64,000 nt of DNA from Eonycteris spelaea (lineage: Eukaryota; Chordata; Mammalia; Chiroptera; Pteropodidae): assembly GCA_003508835.1 (NCBI GenBank), contig PUFA01000014.1, positions 4,346,501-4,410,500 of the forward strand, given 5' to 3'. Positions 22,330-35,550 of the stretch are shown piece by piece; the stretch's first letter is position 1; each line of letters opens with the position of its first letter. Under the pieces are notes generated by a model. It saw only the letters and a program-made list of their open reading frames with translations, searched no databases and was not told the origin of the DNA. A program made the position numbers and the translations under genes.

Positions 22330-22480
22330 TGCACCATGGTTTTTATACTATTAAAAATATTTATTTACAGTCTCGCTTTTTTGTAAGGTCCTCTGTTTAT
22401 TACGCCTTGTCTGTATTGTTATCAGGCTTAGCACAGTGGCTCATGCATGGTAGAGGCTATATAAATTTTGTTTAAAATGC
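22330..22480 (+). repeat. L2 LINE 3' terminus
   Basis: 'tgtaaggtcctctgtttatt', 'gtctgtattgttatcaggct', 'tagcacagtggctcatgcat' and 'ggtagaggctatataaattt' match the L2 end. It is in the same orientation and order as 21950-22095, so both may be one element with a diverged or inserted middle. Confidence 0.6.
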
Positions 22481-24059
22481 TTTTCAAATTTTTCTATTGA
22501 TTACCTTTTTCTGCTCTTAGCTTAATACTATATAAAAGTTATGGTATAATGTGATAAGGGTCAGAAGAAGTTGAAGAATCATGTTATGATTAACAGGTGT
22601 TCCATCAAATATATATTTCATCTTCAAATATATTTAAATTTTTTTTCCCCAGAAACTTTTTAAATTGCTTCTAAGTAAACTGGAAATAAGTTAAAAAGAA
22701 AAACAAAGATCATACTTTACCAACTCAATATCCAATTCTTTGTCTTCCAGATTCTATAAATATTATATCCTCCTGTACTTGATGTAAAAATTGAAAGCAG
22801 TTATTGATTTGATGTCCACAAATTTAGAGAAGCTAGTTGTTCATTGAAAAATATTTTCACCTTTTGGGATAGGTTTTTTAAAAATTCTGTCATGAAAGTT
22901 TACATGTGCAAGCACTAACTGACATCCTCAGATGGGAAACTTTAACACTATTCTTTTGTCCCATTGACTGCATTTATGTATCAAGTATTTCAGAAAAAAA
23001 AAAAAACACATGCTTCAGAATAAGAACCCTCAGTCTGTGACTCAGTAACTTTCCAATAGGATGCTATGTTTCCCCCTGCTTGGGACCCGTGTTTATAATT
23101 GTGTGGCAGGTATATCAAGTGCATGAACTACTTTCTAAATGATTCTTCCATAACTCCACCATAACTTGTGTATTTACAAGCTTCTCATCATGTTTTTCTT
23201 TCAAGGAACTTCAGGATTACCTTAGAATTTTAAATGATTAACTTAAGATGGTTAGTCCTTCCTGTAAATTTTCTGGAGACGTCTGTCATGTTGGTAAAGT
23301 GCTATGAGATGCCAGGGAGTTGAAAGTCAGAGAGAGGACCGGCCAGGTTGTCACAAGCTGCACATTCTAAATGGAGTTTGCCCTGCACGGTGACCGCACG
23401 TGTCTGAGCTAGCGGACCACCCGAGCCTCTCTCTCACCTCCCACCTCCACGATGAGCTTCTCAGTGTAGCAGCTCAACCCCTCCTACCCGCACAGAAATT
23501 GGTCTCTGTCCTCATGACTGAACCCTAGAAAAAGAATGAAGACATTGCCTAAAACTCAGACTTTAGCATAATAAACACTAAAACTTACTCATTTAGAAAA
23601 CACTGAAGAGACTGGATCACCATGTTGGACCAAGTACACGTAGCACTCCATTTTGAGCGGCCCACCATTTCTCTGATATACGATATTTCTAGAAGAAACA
23701 TTTGATGTCACTTTTTCCCATCAACAGGAATGCACTTTGAATCTATGAGTGAATGTTGGGCACACATGTTTTGACAAAAATTTCTCTGTGTGTTTCTACT
23801 GCATATTCCAAGACTAAGTTCCAAACCATCAGAGAACAGATGTTAATTGAATCCAGTTTATCATCATCTAATCTAGCCTGTTGTAGAAAACAAAACACGG
23901 ACTCATTTATTAAATACTTACTAATTTTTTTGGGGGGGGGAGGGAGAAGTAGGGGAGGAAACGAACACTGTACCAGCTCTAGGAATATATAGATAAAAAG
24001 AACAGGCTGGATCCACAGAGTCCACAGTCCTACCATTACCTCCTACTATCAGAGTGATT
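22481..24059. other. AT-rich unassigned sequence
   Basis: Very AT-rich to about 23260, with A runs near 22993-23005 and a G run at 23932-23940 preceded by T's. No gene or certain repeat. 23330-23480 is locally GC-richer. Confidence 0.45.
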
Positions 24060-24355
24060 TATGTATTTCCACAGGAGTCTTGGAATTAGTCAGTCAATTT
24101 CCAGAAAAAGCCTTGACTTGATTTTTACCAGGACTTTGTAGAGTATGCAGATCAATTTGGTCAAATAGACTTCTCAGTAATATGGAGTATTCGAATAGAT
24201 GAACATGGTACATTGCTCCATTCATTTAAATTTTCTTTAATTTCTTTCAGCAGTGTTTTAGAGTTTTCAGTGTATAAGTTTTACACATCTTTCACCAGAT
24301 TTATTTCTCAGGATTTCATATATTTGATCGTATTATAATCCTTCAAGTAGGTTCA
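24060..24355 (-). mobile_element. L1 LINE ORF2 3' fragment
   Basis: Plus-strand text 'gcagatcaatttggtcaaat', 'gaatagatgaacatggtaca', 'ttgctccattcatttaaatt', 'tctttaatttctttcagcag', 'tgttttagagttttcagtgt' and 'ttcaccagatttatttctca' is the antisense of the C-terminal part of L1 ORF2. No open frame survives. Confidence 0.85.
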
Positions 24356-25689
24356 AGAATTCAAAAATGAGACTTTGATGTATTACAGATGATTTACTGA
24401 GGAAGAAAATCCTAAATGCGTAAACAACACAGTCAAAATGGTCCTAGATGAAGATGAATCTTCCTATCATGCCTACAAAATATTCTTGTCTAGTCTCGCT
24501 TTCCAAGTAATTTTGTTGCAGGTAGACTATCTGCAGAGGTAGGAATTCTCTACAGGAGAATTCTCTACTGAGCAAGTGACAGAGAGTAGTTACCCAGTGA
24601 ACTTATTGAAATACATTGTTAAAATACAGGAAAATCCTCCTTTCCCTCCATTCCAAAACATTTGCCATATTAAAGTGCCTATAGGTAGACTAGCTCCAAT
24701 TTCACTGGGACTCCATTTTTCATTTGTAAAAAGGAGGTGGTAACAACTGGGTATGGTTTTTGGAAAGTTTAAGTGGGAAATCTATGTTTGAGTAGTATAC
24801 AACACTTAAGATAATAAGCTATGAGAGATGGCATTTTTCTGCTTAGATCCTAGTGAACCTTCTTTTAATGAGATATCACTGAGGAGGAGTGAACCCCCAA
24901 TGCTCAGGATAGTTTAGCCATCTGCACAAAAAACCTTGCATGATCAGCACTAGGAACTGATAGGAATTCCTATTTTTACTTCTATCATGTAAAATCTACA
25001 TGTCAGCAAATCTATTGATTGGCCTTTATTGGAAAAAGTATGGATCCACATTAGCTTTGGCCCTTTGCTACCAATTTAGTAGAATTATCTTCAAACAAAC
25101 AATCAATCAAACAAAAAAGCACAAAAGGTTGGAGTAGAAAGGGAACTTAGAAATCATTCAATCATACCCATCCATTGCACACTTCACCTCTAGTTTCTTT
25201 ATCAGGATTATCAAGGTTCTCTTATTGATCAGTTCCAGTGATAAGAAATTTATAAGATTGATCATTTCATCTTTGGTTATCATTTAAATAGTCTGATTTG
25301 GCTGAAATCTCTCTCTCTCTTTCTGAATTGTTTACCCAATGAAGCTGCCCAGAGGGAATCAAATTTTCTCTCTGACACTTGGAAACAAAATTAGAGTTCC
25401 CATTGAGTTTTCTTTCTTTAGCTAAATATTTCCTATTGCAGCTGATACTCGGTCAGGAGGGTCTGCCTTCCTCCCCTTCCCTCTGTCTCTTCTTTATCTT
25501 TCTTCATCTTTATCTTCTCTCTCTGTCTCTTTCTCTATCTCTCTTAAACCTCTATTTTTTAAGTTGTATTTTGCATATAACTCAGTATCCTGGAAGCCAA
25601 TACATTTGAATAATAGAATTCATTACATATAAATCCCAAATAGTATTTTATTATATTATACTAGGAAACAGTTTGCCTAAAAGTGGTCT
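24356..25689. other. Unassigned AT-rich sequence with CT-rich tract
   Basis: CT-rich runs at about 25306-25325 and 25465-25550. 'gaaagggaacttagaaatca' near 25138 resembles an old SINE-type 'aacttagagatcatctagtcc' stretch but is too short to name. No gene recognised. Confidence 0.4.
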
Positions 25690-25800
25690 TACCTGCCAAA
25701 CACCTGGGTTCTAGCCGTGATTATTGATGGATGACGTGTCTAAGCTCCTGAACCGTACTGTCTCTAGTGTGGGTTAGACTGTTAATGTAATAGGTATCAG
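25690..25800 (+). repeat. Possible MIR fragment
   Basis: 'gccaaacacctgggttctag', 'ccgtgattattgatggatga', 'cgtgtctaagctcctgaacc' fits the MIR core order weakly. Confidence 0.4.
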
Positions 25801-28800
25801 ATCCAATCATGGCAAAAGTTATTTGGCACTTGAGTCAAGCATAATCCTACAATGCATAAGTAATTTTTAATAAAGAAATCCTACCTGAACATCCCTTAAT
25901 TGTTGCATGCTTCGGTTGTGTTTGCCACTCTATATCTTCAGCTCTAAAGAGAAAGCTGATCTCATTTCCAGTTCCTAATGAAAATAAGAGACTTAAATGA
26001 AAGGTTTTCCTCCTCAAGGTGAAATATCTAATATCTACAGTACATTCCCTCCAGGGCAATGCTCCACTTAATTGGAGAATATGAGGATGGCTTACTGTTT
26101 CCCGTACTCTATAACTGCATAGATGTTTCCAACCCAATATTTAATAAAGCTGTTAAAGGACTGTGTCCTCGCCACCAATCATCCAGCAGAGGAGAGGTCT
26201 GATGAGGACCAACATGCATGGCAGGAATCAGATGACAGTACAAGGAAGGTCACTCTGCTTTTGCAAAGTCATCTTCCTTCATTACATAGAAACATTTTCA
26301 GGGATAACTATCAAAAGCTTAAAAAAAAAAAAAAGCACATAAATACCAACAAAAAGTCTTACCTGTGATAGGTAAGACTGAACACGATGCCTTGCCCTCA
26401 AGATGGTCATCAATAGACAAGACAAGTTTGGAGGGTCAGAATGATGATGGAAAAACAAAATTAGTCTCTGACCTCATATTTTGACAGAAAAATATCCACC
26501 TTGGAATTTACCTGGAAGATTTCCTAGCGCGCTGAAACGAGGCAGGAATCTTCCCCATGGGCTGGAGCAGCACGCTTGGCTAAGCCTCCCACAAAACCAA
26601 CGGCTGGCTTGCCTGAGAGGCTTTCCTTTCATTGAAATGGCCTAAAGATATGTCATCGCTGACTCATATCTCATAAACATGATTTACAAAAAAAGACTTG
26701 GTGTCATCTGGGTTTTATTAAATTGTAAATTTAACAAAACCTGCATCCAGAAGACCCAACAGCTCAACACCTGCAAATTCACCAGCTCTCTTAGCATCTT
26801 TTGGTGGTCGGTAACCCTGGAGAAAACACAGCTCCTTGACTCCCAGGAACCACCTTCACAGATCGCCTCGGCATGGACACACGTGTGAGCATGTGCATGC
26901 ATGCACACCCCCCACACAATAAAACAACAAGGATCTATATGGTGATTCCAAGGAAAATAAACTGCTACATTTGTGCATACCATGTCAGGCTAGAAATACA
27001 CATTTTCAAAACCAGACTTGTTGCTTAAGAAAAGAAAAGTGCTTTGGCTGAATTCACCAGAAAGGAGCATCGAAAAACTGAAAGAAAATAGGGTGCCCGG
27101 TGAACACAATAATTCAGTTAAAATGCGTTGTTCTGACTCTGACAGGCTTTCACCTGCTCACCAATATCGTATGAAATCTGCTCCCGTTGACGCCATGAGT
27201 TCATGGAAAGCTTCGTGTCATTTTATTGAATTATCTTATAGTCTAACTTATGACTTTTCAGGGCCCTGGGAAGGGGGAAGGACGTTTAAAGCCCTAGAGA
27301 CCATTTCTCCTCACTTTATGTAATAGTGCTTATAAAATCACTCAGAAGGAAAAAAAATGAGTATAGGATCCTGAGCAGAACCTGGGTAAGTGACCCAAGT
27401 CATACACTTGCGTTCTGGAAGGCATTTACACCGTTTTTCACACCAGTAGGCTGGATTTGACCTCCCGTGGTAATAACTGATCTAGGATTCACGAAGATAC
27501 TCATTTCTTTGTTGATGGTGTAAATATTTTATCACCGTAACACTGGATGTAACAAACAAATTTAAAAAATGGATGAAGGCACCAAAGTGATAAAGTTTTT
27601 TTCTTTTCTTTTTTTCCCCCTCATATAAACCCCCAAATTCGTGTTTCTTATTAGTAGTGCAGACGTTCTGCGACCTGGCCCGTTTCCACGCTGTGGCTCT
27701 GCTACTTTCAACATATGTTTTTCAAAGCCGTCACCACGGCCACCTGGATGCAGTTGGGAAAGCAGGGAAGTGCCTAGGAAATTCTATGGAGTAGGCATCT
27801 GTGGGCCAGGCTGGAAAGAGCATGGCCGCTTCTGCACGCGTCTCCTTGGCCAGAACTCAGTCACGTGGCCACACCTAACGTCAAGGGAAGCTGGAAGTGT
27901 CTCCTGCCAGTGTGCTCAGGAAAAAAGGGAAGGGGGTTTGGTAAAGAGCTGGTCAGCCCCTGCCACCCAGAAGGAAAGAAGAAATCCCTCATTCTGCCCA
28001 TGCTGCTCTTCTGGTGAGAAGGCCCACGACATGGGTGCCCAGCACAGCTGCACTTAGCAGGCGGCCAGCATCCAGGGCGCGTCTTCAGTAGTGACTCCCG
28101 GGGCCGGGCTCTCAGTTCCTCACTAGGGATTCTCTTTTCCAGGGAATGAGCATCAAAAGTGGGGTTTCTACCAAGGACAAAGGTTTTGGTTTTCTGAGGA
28201 ATCATCACTGTGGCCTTCTGCCTAGCCAAGCTTGACAAGTCAGCTTTATCTGAGTTGCTACATCGGGGAATGTCTTTCCGTGACATTTTTTTACTTTCAC
28301 ATCTATGTGTATTCAATCATGTAGAAATGTACCTGTTTATCTTTTCATTTCCTTCAACGATTAAGCCGAGGCAGCCTGTAAAATGTATATGCAATCCGAT
28401 CAGAAAATAATAGATCCAAGACCTTGAAAAGGTAATATCATGGACAGTAAAATCGGATGAAGGTAGAGGTGAGAATGTCACATTTAATGTATACATTTAA
28501 TAGTGACCAAAGCAAGGAAGGAGCCTCCGGTGTTCTCTTAACCACCCTCCATGCTGGTGTGACGTGCCTCTTTGCTGCCAGGGGCATCCAAGAGCCCCCA
28601 ACCCCATGAATAAAGAGAACTGAAGAGAAGGCAACAGTCCTGAAGAGAATACTTAATATGAGGGTGAAATCAGTACTAAATTTGAAGAGAGAGGAATGAG
28701 CTAGGCAATTATTACAGCAAGGAGAGAAAAAAAAGGCATAATGTACAAAAGAGAAGGAAAGCTCTGACAACTAACTCATTTCATTGTTGGGCTGGAAACA

Positions 28801-28816
28801 AATGTAAGAAGCAAGT

Positions 28817-28817
<1 letters not shown>
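25801..28817. other. Unassigned sequence
   Basis: Three kilobases with no confident repeat and no supportable gene. A-run at about 26321-26334; T-rich tract at about 27596-27620. Frames at 27641-28057 (+) and 27861-28316 (-) overlap on opposite strands and show no domain. Confidence 0.4.

Positions 28818-28857
<40 letters not shown>
28818..28857. repeat. (GT)n microsatellite
   Basis: Twenty uninterrupted GT units. Confidence 0.97.
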
Positions 28858-28858
<1 letters not shown>

Positions 28859-29194
28859 TTTTAGGAGAGCTGTCAGACCCCCCAGAATAACTGGTGAAGA
28901 AGGGGGAAGAAGAAAAAAAGGGAGAAAAGCCAAAGCACAGAAAATTCCATAAAAGGGAGCCCAGCGTCGGTATGTTTGATGAGATGGATAAAAATAGATG
29001 ATCAGAGTATTTGGGATGTTTCCAGAATGTCTTACGATCACCATAAGCATCCTATCAAACATGGCGAACTTATCTTCCAAATCTACCAAAATATAAAAGC
29101 AAACAAACATGAGCCAAAGTACCAACAGGCATAGTAAAACTAGAATAAATTATTGTATATATTCACATGAATATTTTAGTATAAAATGGAAATT

Positions 29195-29500
29195 TAGCTA
29201 TGAAGACAGTAGAAAAACAGTTCAATAATTTGTGGTATGTTCCCTAAGTAAAATATTACACAGCTGTTAAAATGAGCAGTGTGGAAACATCATAGCAGCA
29301 AGTAAAAGCATCTATTATGTAGTAATAATGAAAAAAGCAAGGATTGAAATGATCCCTGTGCTATGATTACAATGCAAGAAAAACGTGTGGGACAGCGATG
29401 AAAGGAAATAGTACAAAAATGTTATAAATGAGGGGGTACAGAGGATTTTTTATTTACATAGTTTAAGATTAGGTTATTATTTCAACAAGAATAAATGGAG
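29195..29500 (+). mobile_element. Old L1 LINE 3' end
   Basis: 'caataatttgtggtatgttc', 'gtaaaatattacacagctgt', 'taaaatgagcagtgtggaaa', 'taatgaaaaaagcaaggatt' and 'caatgcaagaaaaacgtgtg' follow the old L1 (L1ME/L1M4-like) 3' region, 'ttatggtacat...aatattatgtagctattaaaatga...gtgaaaaaagcagg'. Confidence 0.65.
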
Positions 29501-29829
29501 ATGGCGGACAAAAATAAAGGCTCTGGGACATCTCCCCATGTTTGATTAGCAGTGTCCCGCGAGCCGTGTAGGGACCGAGCGCTGGAACATCAACGTGAGC
29601 TGAGCTGCAAGCGGCAGGGAGAGGGCCCCATGGGCCCCAAGCTGGCCTGGAACAGCCCTGCTAAAGCCACTGCTGGCGCCCTGGCCAGCCCTGCTCAGGT
29701 TGCAGAGAGGCGTGTGTGAATTCTCAGAGCCGGGCCAGGCACGCCAGGTGGCCCTGTGCTTGTCCTGTACTTCTGTGGCCATTCCCGGGGCTTCTGCCTC
29801 AGCTTCTGAGATCAGTGTTGACGAGAGAG

Positions 29830-29925
29830 CTAACTCGTGTCCTCTGGGCCTCGGTTTCCTCCTGTGTCAACCTCACAGGCTGGGCGCGAGGGCTGAGTGA
29901 AGTGCAGCATTTTGTAAACAGGAGA
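29830..29925 (+). repeat. Possible MIR fragment
   Basis: 'tgtcctctgggcctcggttt', 'cctcctgtgtcaacctcaca' and 'ggctgggcgcgagggctgag' resemble the MIR 3' half ('gcctcagtttcctcatctgtaaa...ggttgttgtgagg'). Confidence 0.45.
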
Positions 29926-30122
29926 GTATCATGGTGACGGGAACAAATAGGGGCTGCTCCTGGAGATGATGTGAAAACCGTAAGGCGCAATGACAATGTT
30001 CCTGCCTTGCTGCGTCCTCTTCCCTCTCCTCCCCCTTCTGTTCTTCTTCTCCTCCTATCTCTGCCAATCTCTCTGTGCATCTCTCACAATCTCTCTCAAT
30101 CTCCTTGTCTCTGTCTTTGTCT

Positions 30123-30127
<5 letters not shown>

Positions 30128-30169
<42 letters not shown>
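30128..30169. repeat. (CT)n microsatellite
   Basis: Pure CT run ending in a C tract; CT-rich flank from about 30005. Confidence 0.96.
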
Positions 30170-30171
<2 letters not shown>

Positions 30172-30504
30172 CCCAAGCATTTATTCCTCTTGAACGTGTT
30201 CTGCTCTAGCTGTATTCAGCTCCACACTGTGAGCACACCTTACTCTCTCTTGCCTCCGAGAAGCATGCGCTCGTCTTTCTGCGTGCCTGGCTCACCTCCC
30301 TGTTTCCTCGGGCTCCCTGAGGAATCCTCCGGTCATCCTGCCCGATCAGCACCCAAAGGCGACGGTTTTTGTTGTCGTCATTGCTTAGACACGGTAATGC
30401 CGTGCTGTCTCTGTGATGAGGCTACCTGTCCTGTTTCGGACATGCCAGCAAAGTTCGTGATTAGCTAAGGGACATAGAGTGACATAACGGTGACATAGGC
30501 CCTG

Positions 30505-30745
30505 ACTCGGTGCCACACACCTAAGGTTTCAAAGCACTTTACCGATATTTATTTTATTATTTTAAATGAAACATTTTATGTGTATTCTTTATTATTAACA
30601 CCATCGCAACTCCGGCTGTTCAAGAGAGCAGATTGTGTCACTGTCACCATTTTACAAATGAGGGAAGCGAGGATCGGACACATTAGAAAACACGCCTAAG
30701 GCCAGTGTCTAAGGATGGCAGAGCAGGGGTAGAACCCGGGGCCGG
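30505..30745 (-). repeat. MIR SINE
   Basis: Reverse MIR: 'ctcggtgccacacacctaag', 'tttcaaagcactttaccgat', then after an AT-rich insert-like stretch 'gtcaccattttacaaatgag', 'ggaagcgaggatcggacaca', 'aacacgcctaaggccagtgt' and 'gcagagcaggggtagaaccc'. Nearly full span. Confidence 0.75.
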
Positions 30746-30834
30746 CTGGGCCCCAGCCCAGGAATACATGAAGGCCACTGGCGTTTATCCAACACTCACT
30801 GTCCCGGTCATACGAGGTTGGAAGGCCAAGTCCA

Positions 30835-30995
30835 CACCAGTGGCCGTGGCATCACCAGGTGGTGGGCCCCGCCCAGAATTTCTCATGAGTTCCTGACTCA
30901 GCATCGTGGGGGAGGGCCCAGGAATCTGCATTTCCAACTGATTTTCCAGGCGGCGCTGATGCTGCTGACCTGGAGACCACACTTACGAGTCACTT
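30835..30995 (-). mobile_element. MER5A-type hAT-Charlie element
   Basis: 'ggcatcaccaggtggtgggc', 'cccgcccagaatttctcatg', 'aggaatctgcatttccaact', 'gcgctgatgctgctgacctg' and 'gagaccacacttacgag' correspond to MER5A read in reverse, including its 'ctcaaagtgtggtccctgg' start. Outer terminal repeats are eroded. Confidence 0.75.
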
Positions 30996-30999
30996 ATCT

Positions 31000-32264
31000 C
31001 TACAGACCTTCGGAGACACTTACTATAAACCACCGAGCGGCCGCCCGCAGACCACCAAGTCTTTCTGAGCGAATGGCATTTAAAAAGTGCCATCGGGCGC
31101 GAGTGCAATGGTGTTCCCCCGTTCCCGGTCAGGTTCACTAAGCTCCAAAACGCCTTTGAAGCTGCACGTAGCAGAGTTGGCAGTGGGCACGGGGCTTTGG
31201 TCCTTGTTAATATTTAGAGCTTCCTGAACCGTGGGGACAGGAGGGCTCGCCGCCTGGCAGAGGGACACGCGGACACAAACAGACCTATTCAGGGAGACAG
31301 GCCCGAGCTAATGCACGTGTTAAATGTTAACTCCCTTTACAGATGAAAATAACACAGAAAGCAATCTTCGCTGGGGAAATAGATCATTCGAGATGAGGCA
31401 CACGTTGTTGTTTCAGGTGGCTAAACGGATTGCTCCCAACCGGAGCTTGCAGTTAAAACACGAAACCGCAAACCAGAGGGCCAGTCCAGACGGAGCATGG
31501 CAGTCCGAAGGCAGCCCCGTGAACAGGGACTAAGACCGTGAACTTGGGAAGTTTGTGCTGTGGCCCTCTTGCTGCTCAGCAGAACCTAAAGATAAAAATA
31601 GGGAGCACAAGCAGTTCACTCCTTCTCCCTCACTTACCTGGTGCAGGTATTCATTTCGCTTGTCGTTTCCAGGGTCGGGAGTAGGGCTGTGAGCTGGGGA
31701 TGAGTGGGAGTGCGCAGGTTTGGGGGTCGGTGGATTGGACAAACTGTATTAGAAACAGTTGTGCGTAATTCATTCCTCTTGGAATCTGACTTCACTAACT
31801 TGCCCTTAGTTCTGTGATATATTAACCTGGGAGGTGGGCGGGGGTGGGGGGACGCTCACCAACTGCGGAGTTTGTCCCACTGTGCTGCTGCAGGGCCAGA
31901 GGTGTCCACGCTGTCACAGCTGATGTGTGGCGATGCTGAGAGTTATGATAGCCGCACCAGCTGAAGCTCTGAGAAACCTGCAAAGTCCTCAGGGACATGG
32001 ACAGGGAGTAGACTTCTGGGGAGAAGGGAATGCACCCTGATGTCTCAGTCTGATGACCTAAACAAGAAGCAGACATAGACCAGCAAAGGCCGGCCCTAGC
32101 GCCCCTCTCACAGGCCTCGGCGTCCAGCCAGCTGCCCGCACTGTTAGTGTCCAGGGATTTTAACCACAGAGTCGCACGTTAAGATGCCGGCTGTGCTGCT
32201 CTCACTGTCCTTTGCAGTCCGCGAATAAGCCACGCGTCCGCCAGTTCAGGCCTGGCATTCACGG
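31000..32264. other. Unassigned sequence
   Basis: No repeat or gene recognised. 31022-31050 is rich in CpG over a short span. Small frames only. Confidence 0.4.
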
Positions 32265-32455
32265 AGGACCTTCTGTGTCCCAAGAATATGCTCAGTGAAA
32301 TCCCACGATGTAATTGCATCTATATCAAGACCTTTTGGGCAGATATTATTAGGATCAATTTACACGTAAGGAAAGTAAATGAGGGGTCTAGTAATTTCCC
32401 TCAGGTAAAATAGGTCCTAAGGACTGAAAACTAGAACCACGACTGGCTCTGCTTC
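32265..32455 (-). repeat. MIR-like SINE
   Basis: Reverse order: 'ttctgtgtcccaagaatatg', 'gcagatattattaggatcaa', 'tttacacgtaaggaaagtaa', 'tctagtaatttccctcaggt', then 'aaaactagaaccacgactgg' and 'ctctgc'. Confidence 0.6.
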
Positions 32456-32539
32456 CAACTAAAACACCTCGGTTGATGTTTCAGGTGCTCTTCTCTCTGC
32501 CTATGCAGCGTTTTCCACGTTTCTGTTGGCCAACGTCCT

Positions 32540-32815
32540 CCATCTTCCTGCATCCTAGCTTGATGCCATCTCTTCTTTGTGACTTTCCCTAAACCATCCT
32601 GTGGCTAAGCAGAGCCACTTACACTTTCTTCCTCTGTGACCTCATTGCCCCTTGTACGCACATAAAGTGCTTGTGACCCTCCTGTGGAATTATTTACGTG
32701 TTTGTCTTCCTGAGTACATCTAGCATGTGCTCTGGAGGGCAGAAGCTTTGCCGTATTTATGTAAACGATAATGTGATGCTCAGTGAATATTTGTTAAATC
32801 AAAGTTATGCTTGTA
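32540..32815 (+). repeat. L2 LINE 3' region
   Basis: 'tttgtgactttccctaaacc', 'gtgacctcattgccccttgt', 'acgcacataaagtgcttgtg', 'atttacgtgtttgtcttcct', 'agcatgtgctctggagggca' and 'gctcagtgaatatttgttaa' follow the sense L2 3' end to its terminus. Confidence 0.75.
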
Positions 32816-33079
32816 ATTGTAACACCATCCAGAGTGGGCTTCTAATTACACCTGATAAGTAAAATAATCCCTCAGGAAGGATTAAGTCTAATTGTGGTGT
32901 CTGATGGATGGATCCAGAGGTGCCTTTTAAGGCACTGAATTCCGCCGAATATGGCTGAAATGGAAAGCAGAGGCCTGGAGGTCAAGGACGAGCTGAGCGA
33001 TGGTCTCTCCTCTCCTGGGGCCTCCGTTTGGGGGCTGTCATCACAGTGCAGTAACTGACATATAAGTGATGTTCGCAAG

Positions 33080-33225
33080 TATTACCTTGGGGTCCAGGGT
33101 AATCGGCACCACAGCGTTGGGATGCAGATTGTAATATTTCTCTTGTACGGATGAGAAAATTGAAGTTCAAAGAAATCACCTAGTGTCACACAGCAGATAT
33201 GTAGCAAGACTGTGACTTAGGGTTT
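33080..33225 (-). repeat. MIR SINE fragment
   Basis: Reverse MIR: 'cttgtacggatgagaaaatt', 'gaagttcaaagaaatcacct', 'agtgtcacacagcagatatg', 'tagcaagactgtgacttag'. Confidence 0.7.
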
Positions 33226-34502
33226 TTACAAACTCTCACACTTTCTCATAAGCAATTCTGTCTTGAATAAAACATGAGGTTGGAGGCAACAAGATCCATT
33301 GTGTCAGAGAAAATAAACAACCAAAAAGCAGTGTGAATACCAGAGGCAAAGAACAGATCAGGTGACAAACAATGGGCAGGCGAGACATTGGCCTTCTCGG
33401 TCTCTCATGTGGATGGGCCATGTAGCACCAGCCAAAACATCTACCTTCTGGAAGCTTCCATTTCTTTCAGAAACTTTACTAAGTCGTAAATAATCTTTAC
33501 TTAGAGAAATATATGGAGCTGATGCATAGGAAACCTACCAGGAAATTGTCAAACACTTTAAGTGTCCAAGGGACCCTTAAGAATGTTTTCACCTCAAAAA
33601 AAGTGATGTAATTGCTTGGGCCAGGTACAGTTCGATCTAATTATACATTAAAAAATCATTTACACAAAGCTCCTCAAGGGAAAACAACTGTTTTGCAGAA
33701 TCTTTTTCATATTTTTAAATCGCATCCAGTGTGCAAAGCGAATAACCAGTATTTATAGATCTTTGCTGAATTTGAGCGAGGAGGAAGTTCTGGGCATTTT
33801 GTATGCAATTAAGACTAGATTTTCTGGAATAAAGAGCAATGTGTTGGCAATTGTGAGCTAAGCTGGACCATGGTGGGGATGGCACTGCGATTCTGGTACC
33901 ACTTTTCCTCCAGGCTGTGGTCCTGACGAGCCATTGCTCCTCCTTCCCATGCAGAAAAACTAGGTGGCCTCTCTACTCTCGGGGGAAGCTGGACAGGAAG
34001 AAAGTCTGTGGGTCCCAGGAGACTGCAGAGTCTGAGGTTAGGCACTCACTAGCTTTCCCTCCGGCTGGCTCCTCAGCTGCCCCCGCAGAACCTCGGTCTC
34101 TGCAGGTCACCGTACGCAGAGATATTCGAGGCATATTGTCTGTTTATTGTTTAAACTAGGGTGGGGGATTTGATTGACTAGAGATTTATTTTTTAAAAAG
34201 CCCAGAAATTGTATGTAAGTCATCTCAGAATGAAAGTAGCCCTGAATAGGAAAGCCATTCGTGAGGATTTAATGATACATTGCATTTTTGAAGAGGGAGA
34301 AATTCACAAATACTCTAAATACTACAGTGTGGACGAGTCAATGACCTAACTAGGGAAATAGAGAAGGAGGATTAGGTTCTGGGAGGCACTGAGAGACTTT
34401 AAGGAATGTAGTTTTAGTTGCATTGAACTTGAGGACCTGTGGCCATCAGACAATAAAATATATACAGGTATCGGGTCAGGAAAAAGGCTAGACTGGTGAT
34501 TA
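33226..34502. other. Unassigned sequence
   Basis: No gene or repeat recognised. Opposed frames near 33815-34159 show no domain. Confidence 0.45.
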
Positions 34503-34543
34503 ACACACACACACACACACACATGCACACACACACATACACA
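34503..34543. repeat. (CA)n microsatellite
   Basis: CA repeat with 'catgca' and 'cataca' interruptions. Confidence 0.95.
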
Positions 34544-35179
34544 ACTGAGTAATGCACACACCAGGAAAGCCAGGAGATAAAGCATAAAATATGACAGGTA
34601 TCACAGAGATTGCAAGAGCATTAAATTGGTTCTCCAGGTCTTAATAATAATCTTAAATGATTATATATTCTTTTGCTAATTTAATCATGTTCATGATATG
34701 TCATATGAACTTTTCACAAATTGTGCTTATAATTAAGACATAGTCATTTGTTCAAATTTATTTTCAAGCTGATGAAGACCACAAGCTATTATTTCCTAAG
34801 CTAAGTAGGAGATTAATGAGTGTTTACTTTATTATTATTCTTTAGTAACAACTATCATCCCTTAAATCATACATAAACATTACACATACTCTTTTATGAT
34901 TATATTTCAAAATAATGAAAAATTCCAGGCATATAGTATCAGAACTGAGGAGGTTTATTCAAATCTTAATTCTATGGGACAGGTAGAGATGTGACAGTCT
35001 GATCCACTATTTGATAAGCAGTCCATGGTTTTGACCCTGAATTTCATGAGAATTGGACTAACCCTAGACATCAGATCTGTTGTGATTGTGATGCTGTGAA
35101 ACATGAATAAGTTTTACAAAACTATTCTGGATTCATATCATATACCAGAAGTAGGCATACGGGTAATAACTTTTCAATT
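34544..35179. other. AT-rich unassigned sequence
   Basis: Long AT-rich stretch with TTAATAATAATC and similar words; no repeat family, exon or RNA gene recognised. Confidence 0.45.
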
Positions 35180-35550
35180 GCAATCACTCATCCATCCACT
35201 AATCCATTCAGTTCCTATTTTCTGGGTGAATACTCTTTTCCAGGTATTATGCTGGCTCCCGCAGGCACAGAAATCAATAAGGCAGAGCCATTTCCTCACG
35301 GAGTTGGAGGCCCAGTAGGGCACCATCCGTTAGAATTGCATCTGATAGAGTAAAGCGAAGGTGTCAGAGAACACAGGGAAGAGACATGTAACATGGCATG
35401 AATGAGTTTCCCTGAGTGGAATGTCCCAGATGAAAAGAAACTAGCTGGGCGACATGGGTGGGGACAGTATTTTAGAATAGGGAAGTCCCTGTGCAAAGGG
35501 ATATATTTTTAAAAGCAACTGCGCTAGGACTGGCAAATGGCCCTGAATAA
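35180..35550 (-). repeat. L2 LINE 3' region, diverged
   Basis: 'caatcactcatccatccact', 'aatccattcagttcctattt', 'ctttccaggtattatgctgg' and 'cacagaaatcaataaggcag' follow the reverse L2 end; further on 'tagaatagggaagtccctgt' and 'gcaaagggata' fit the part near 'gaacagcaagtgcaaaggccc'. Confidence 0.6.
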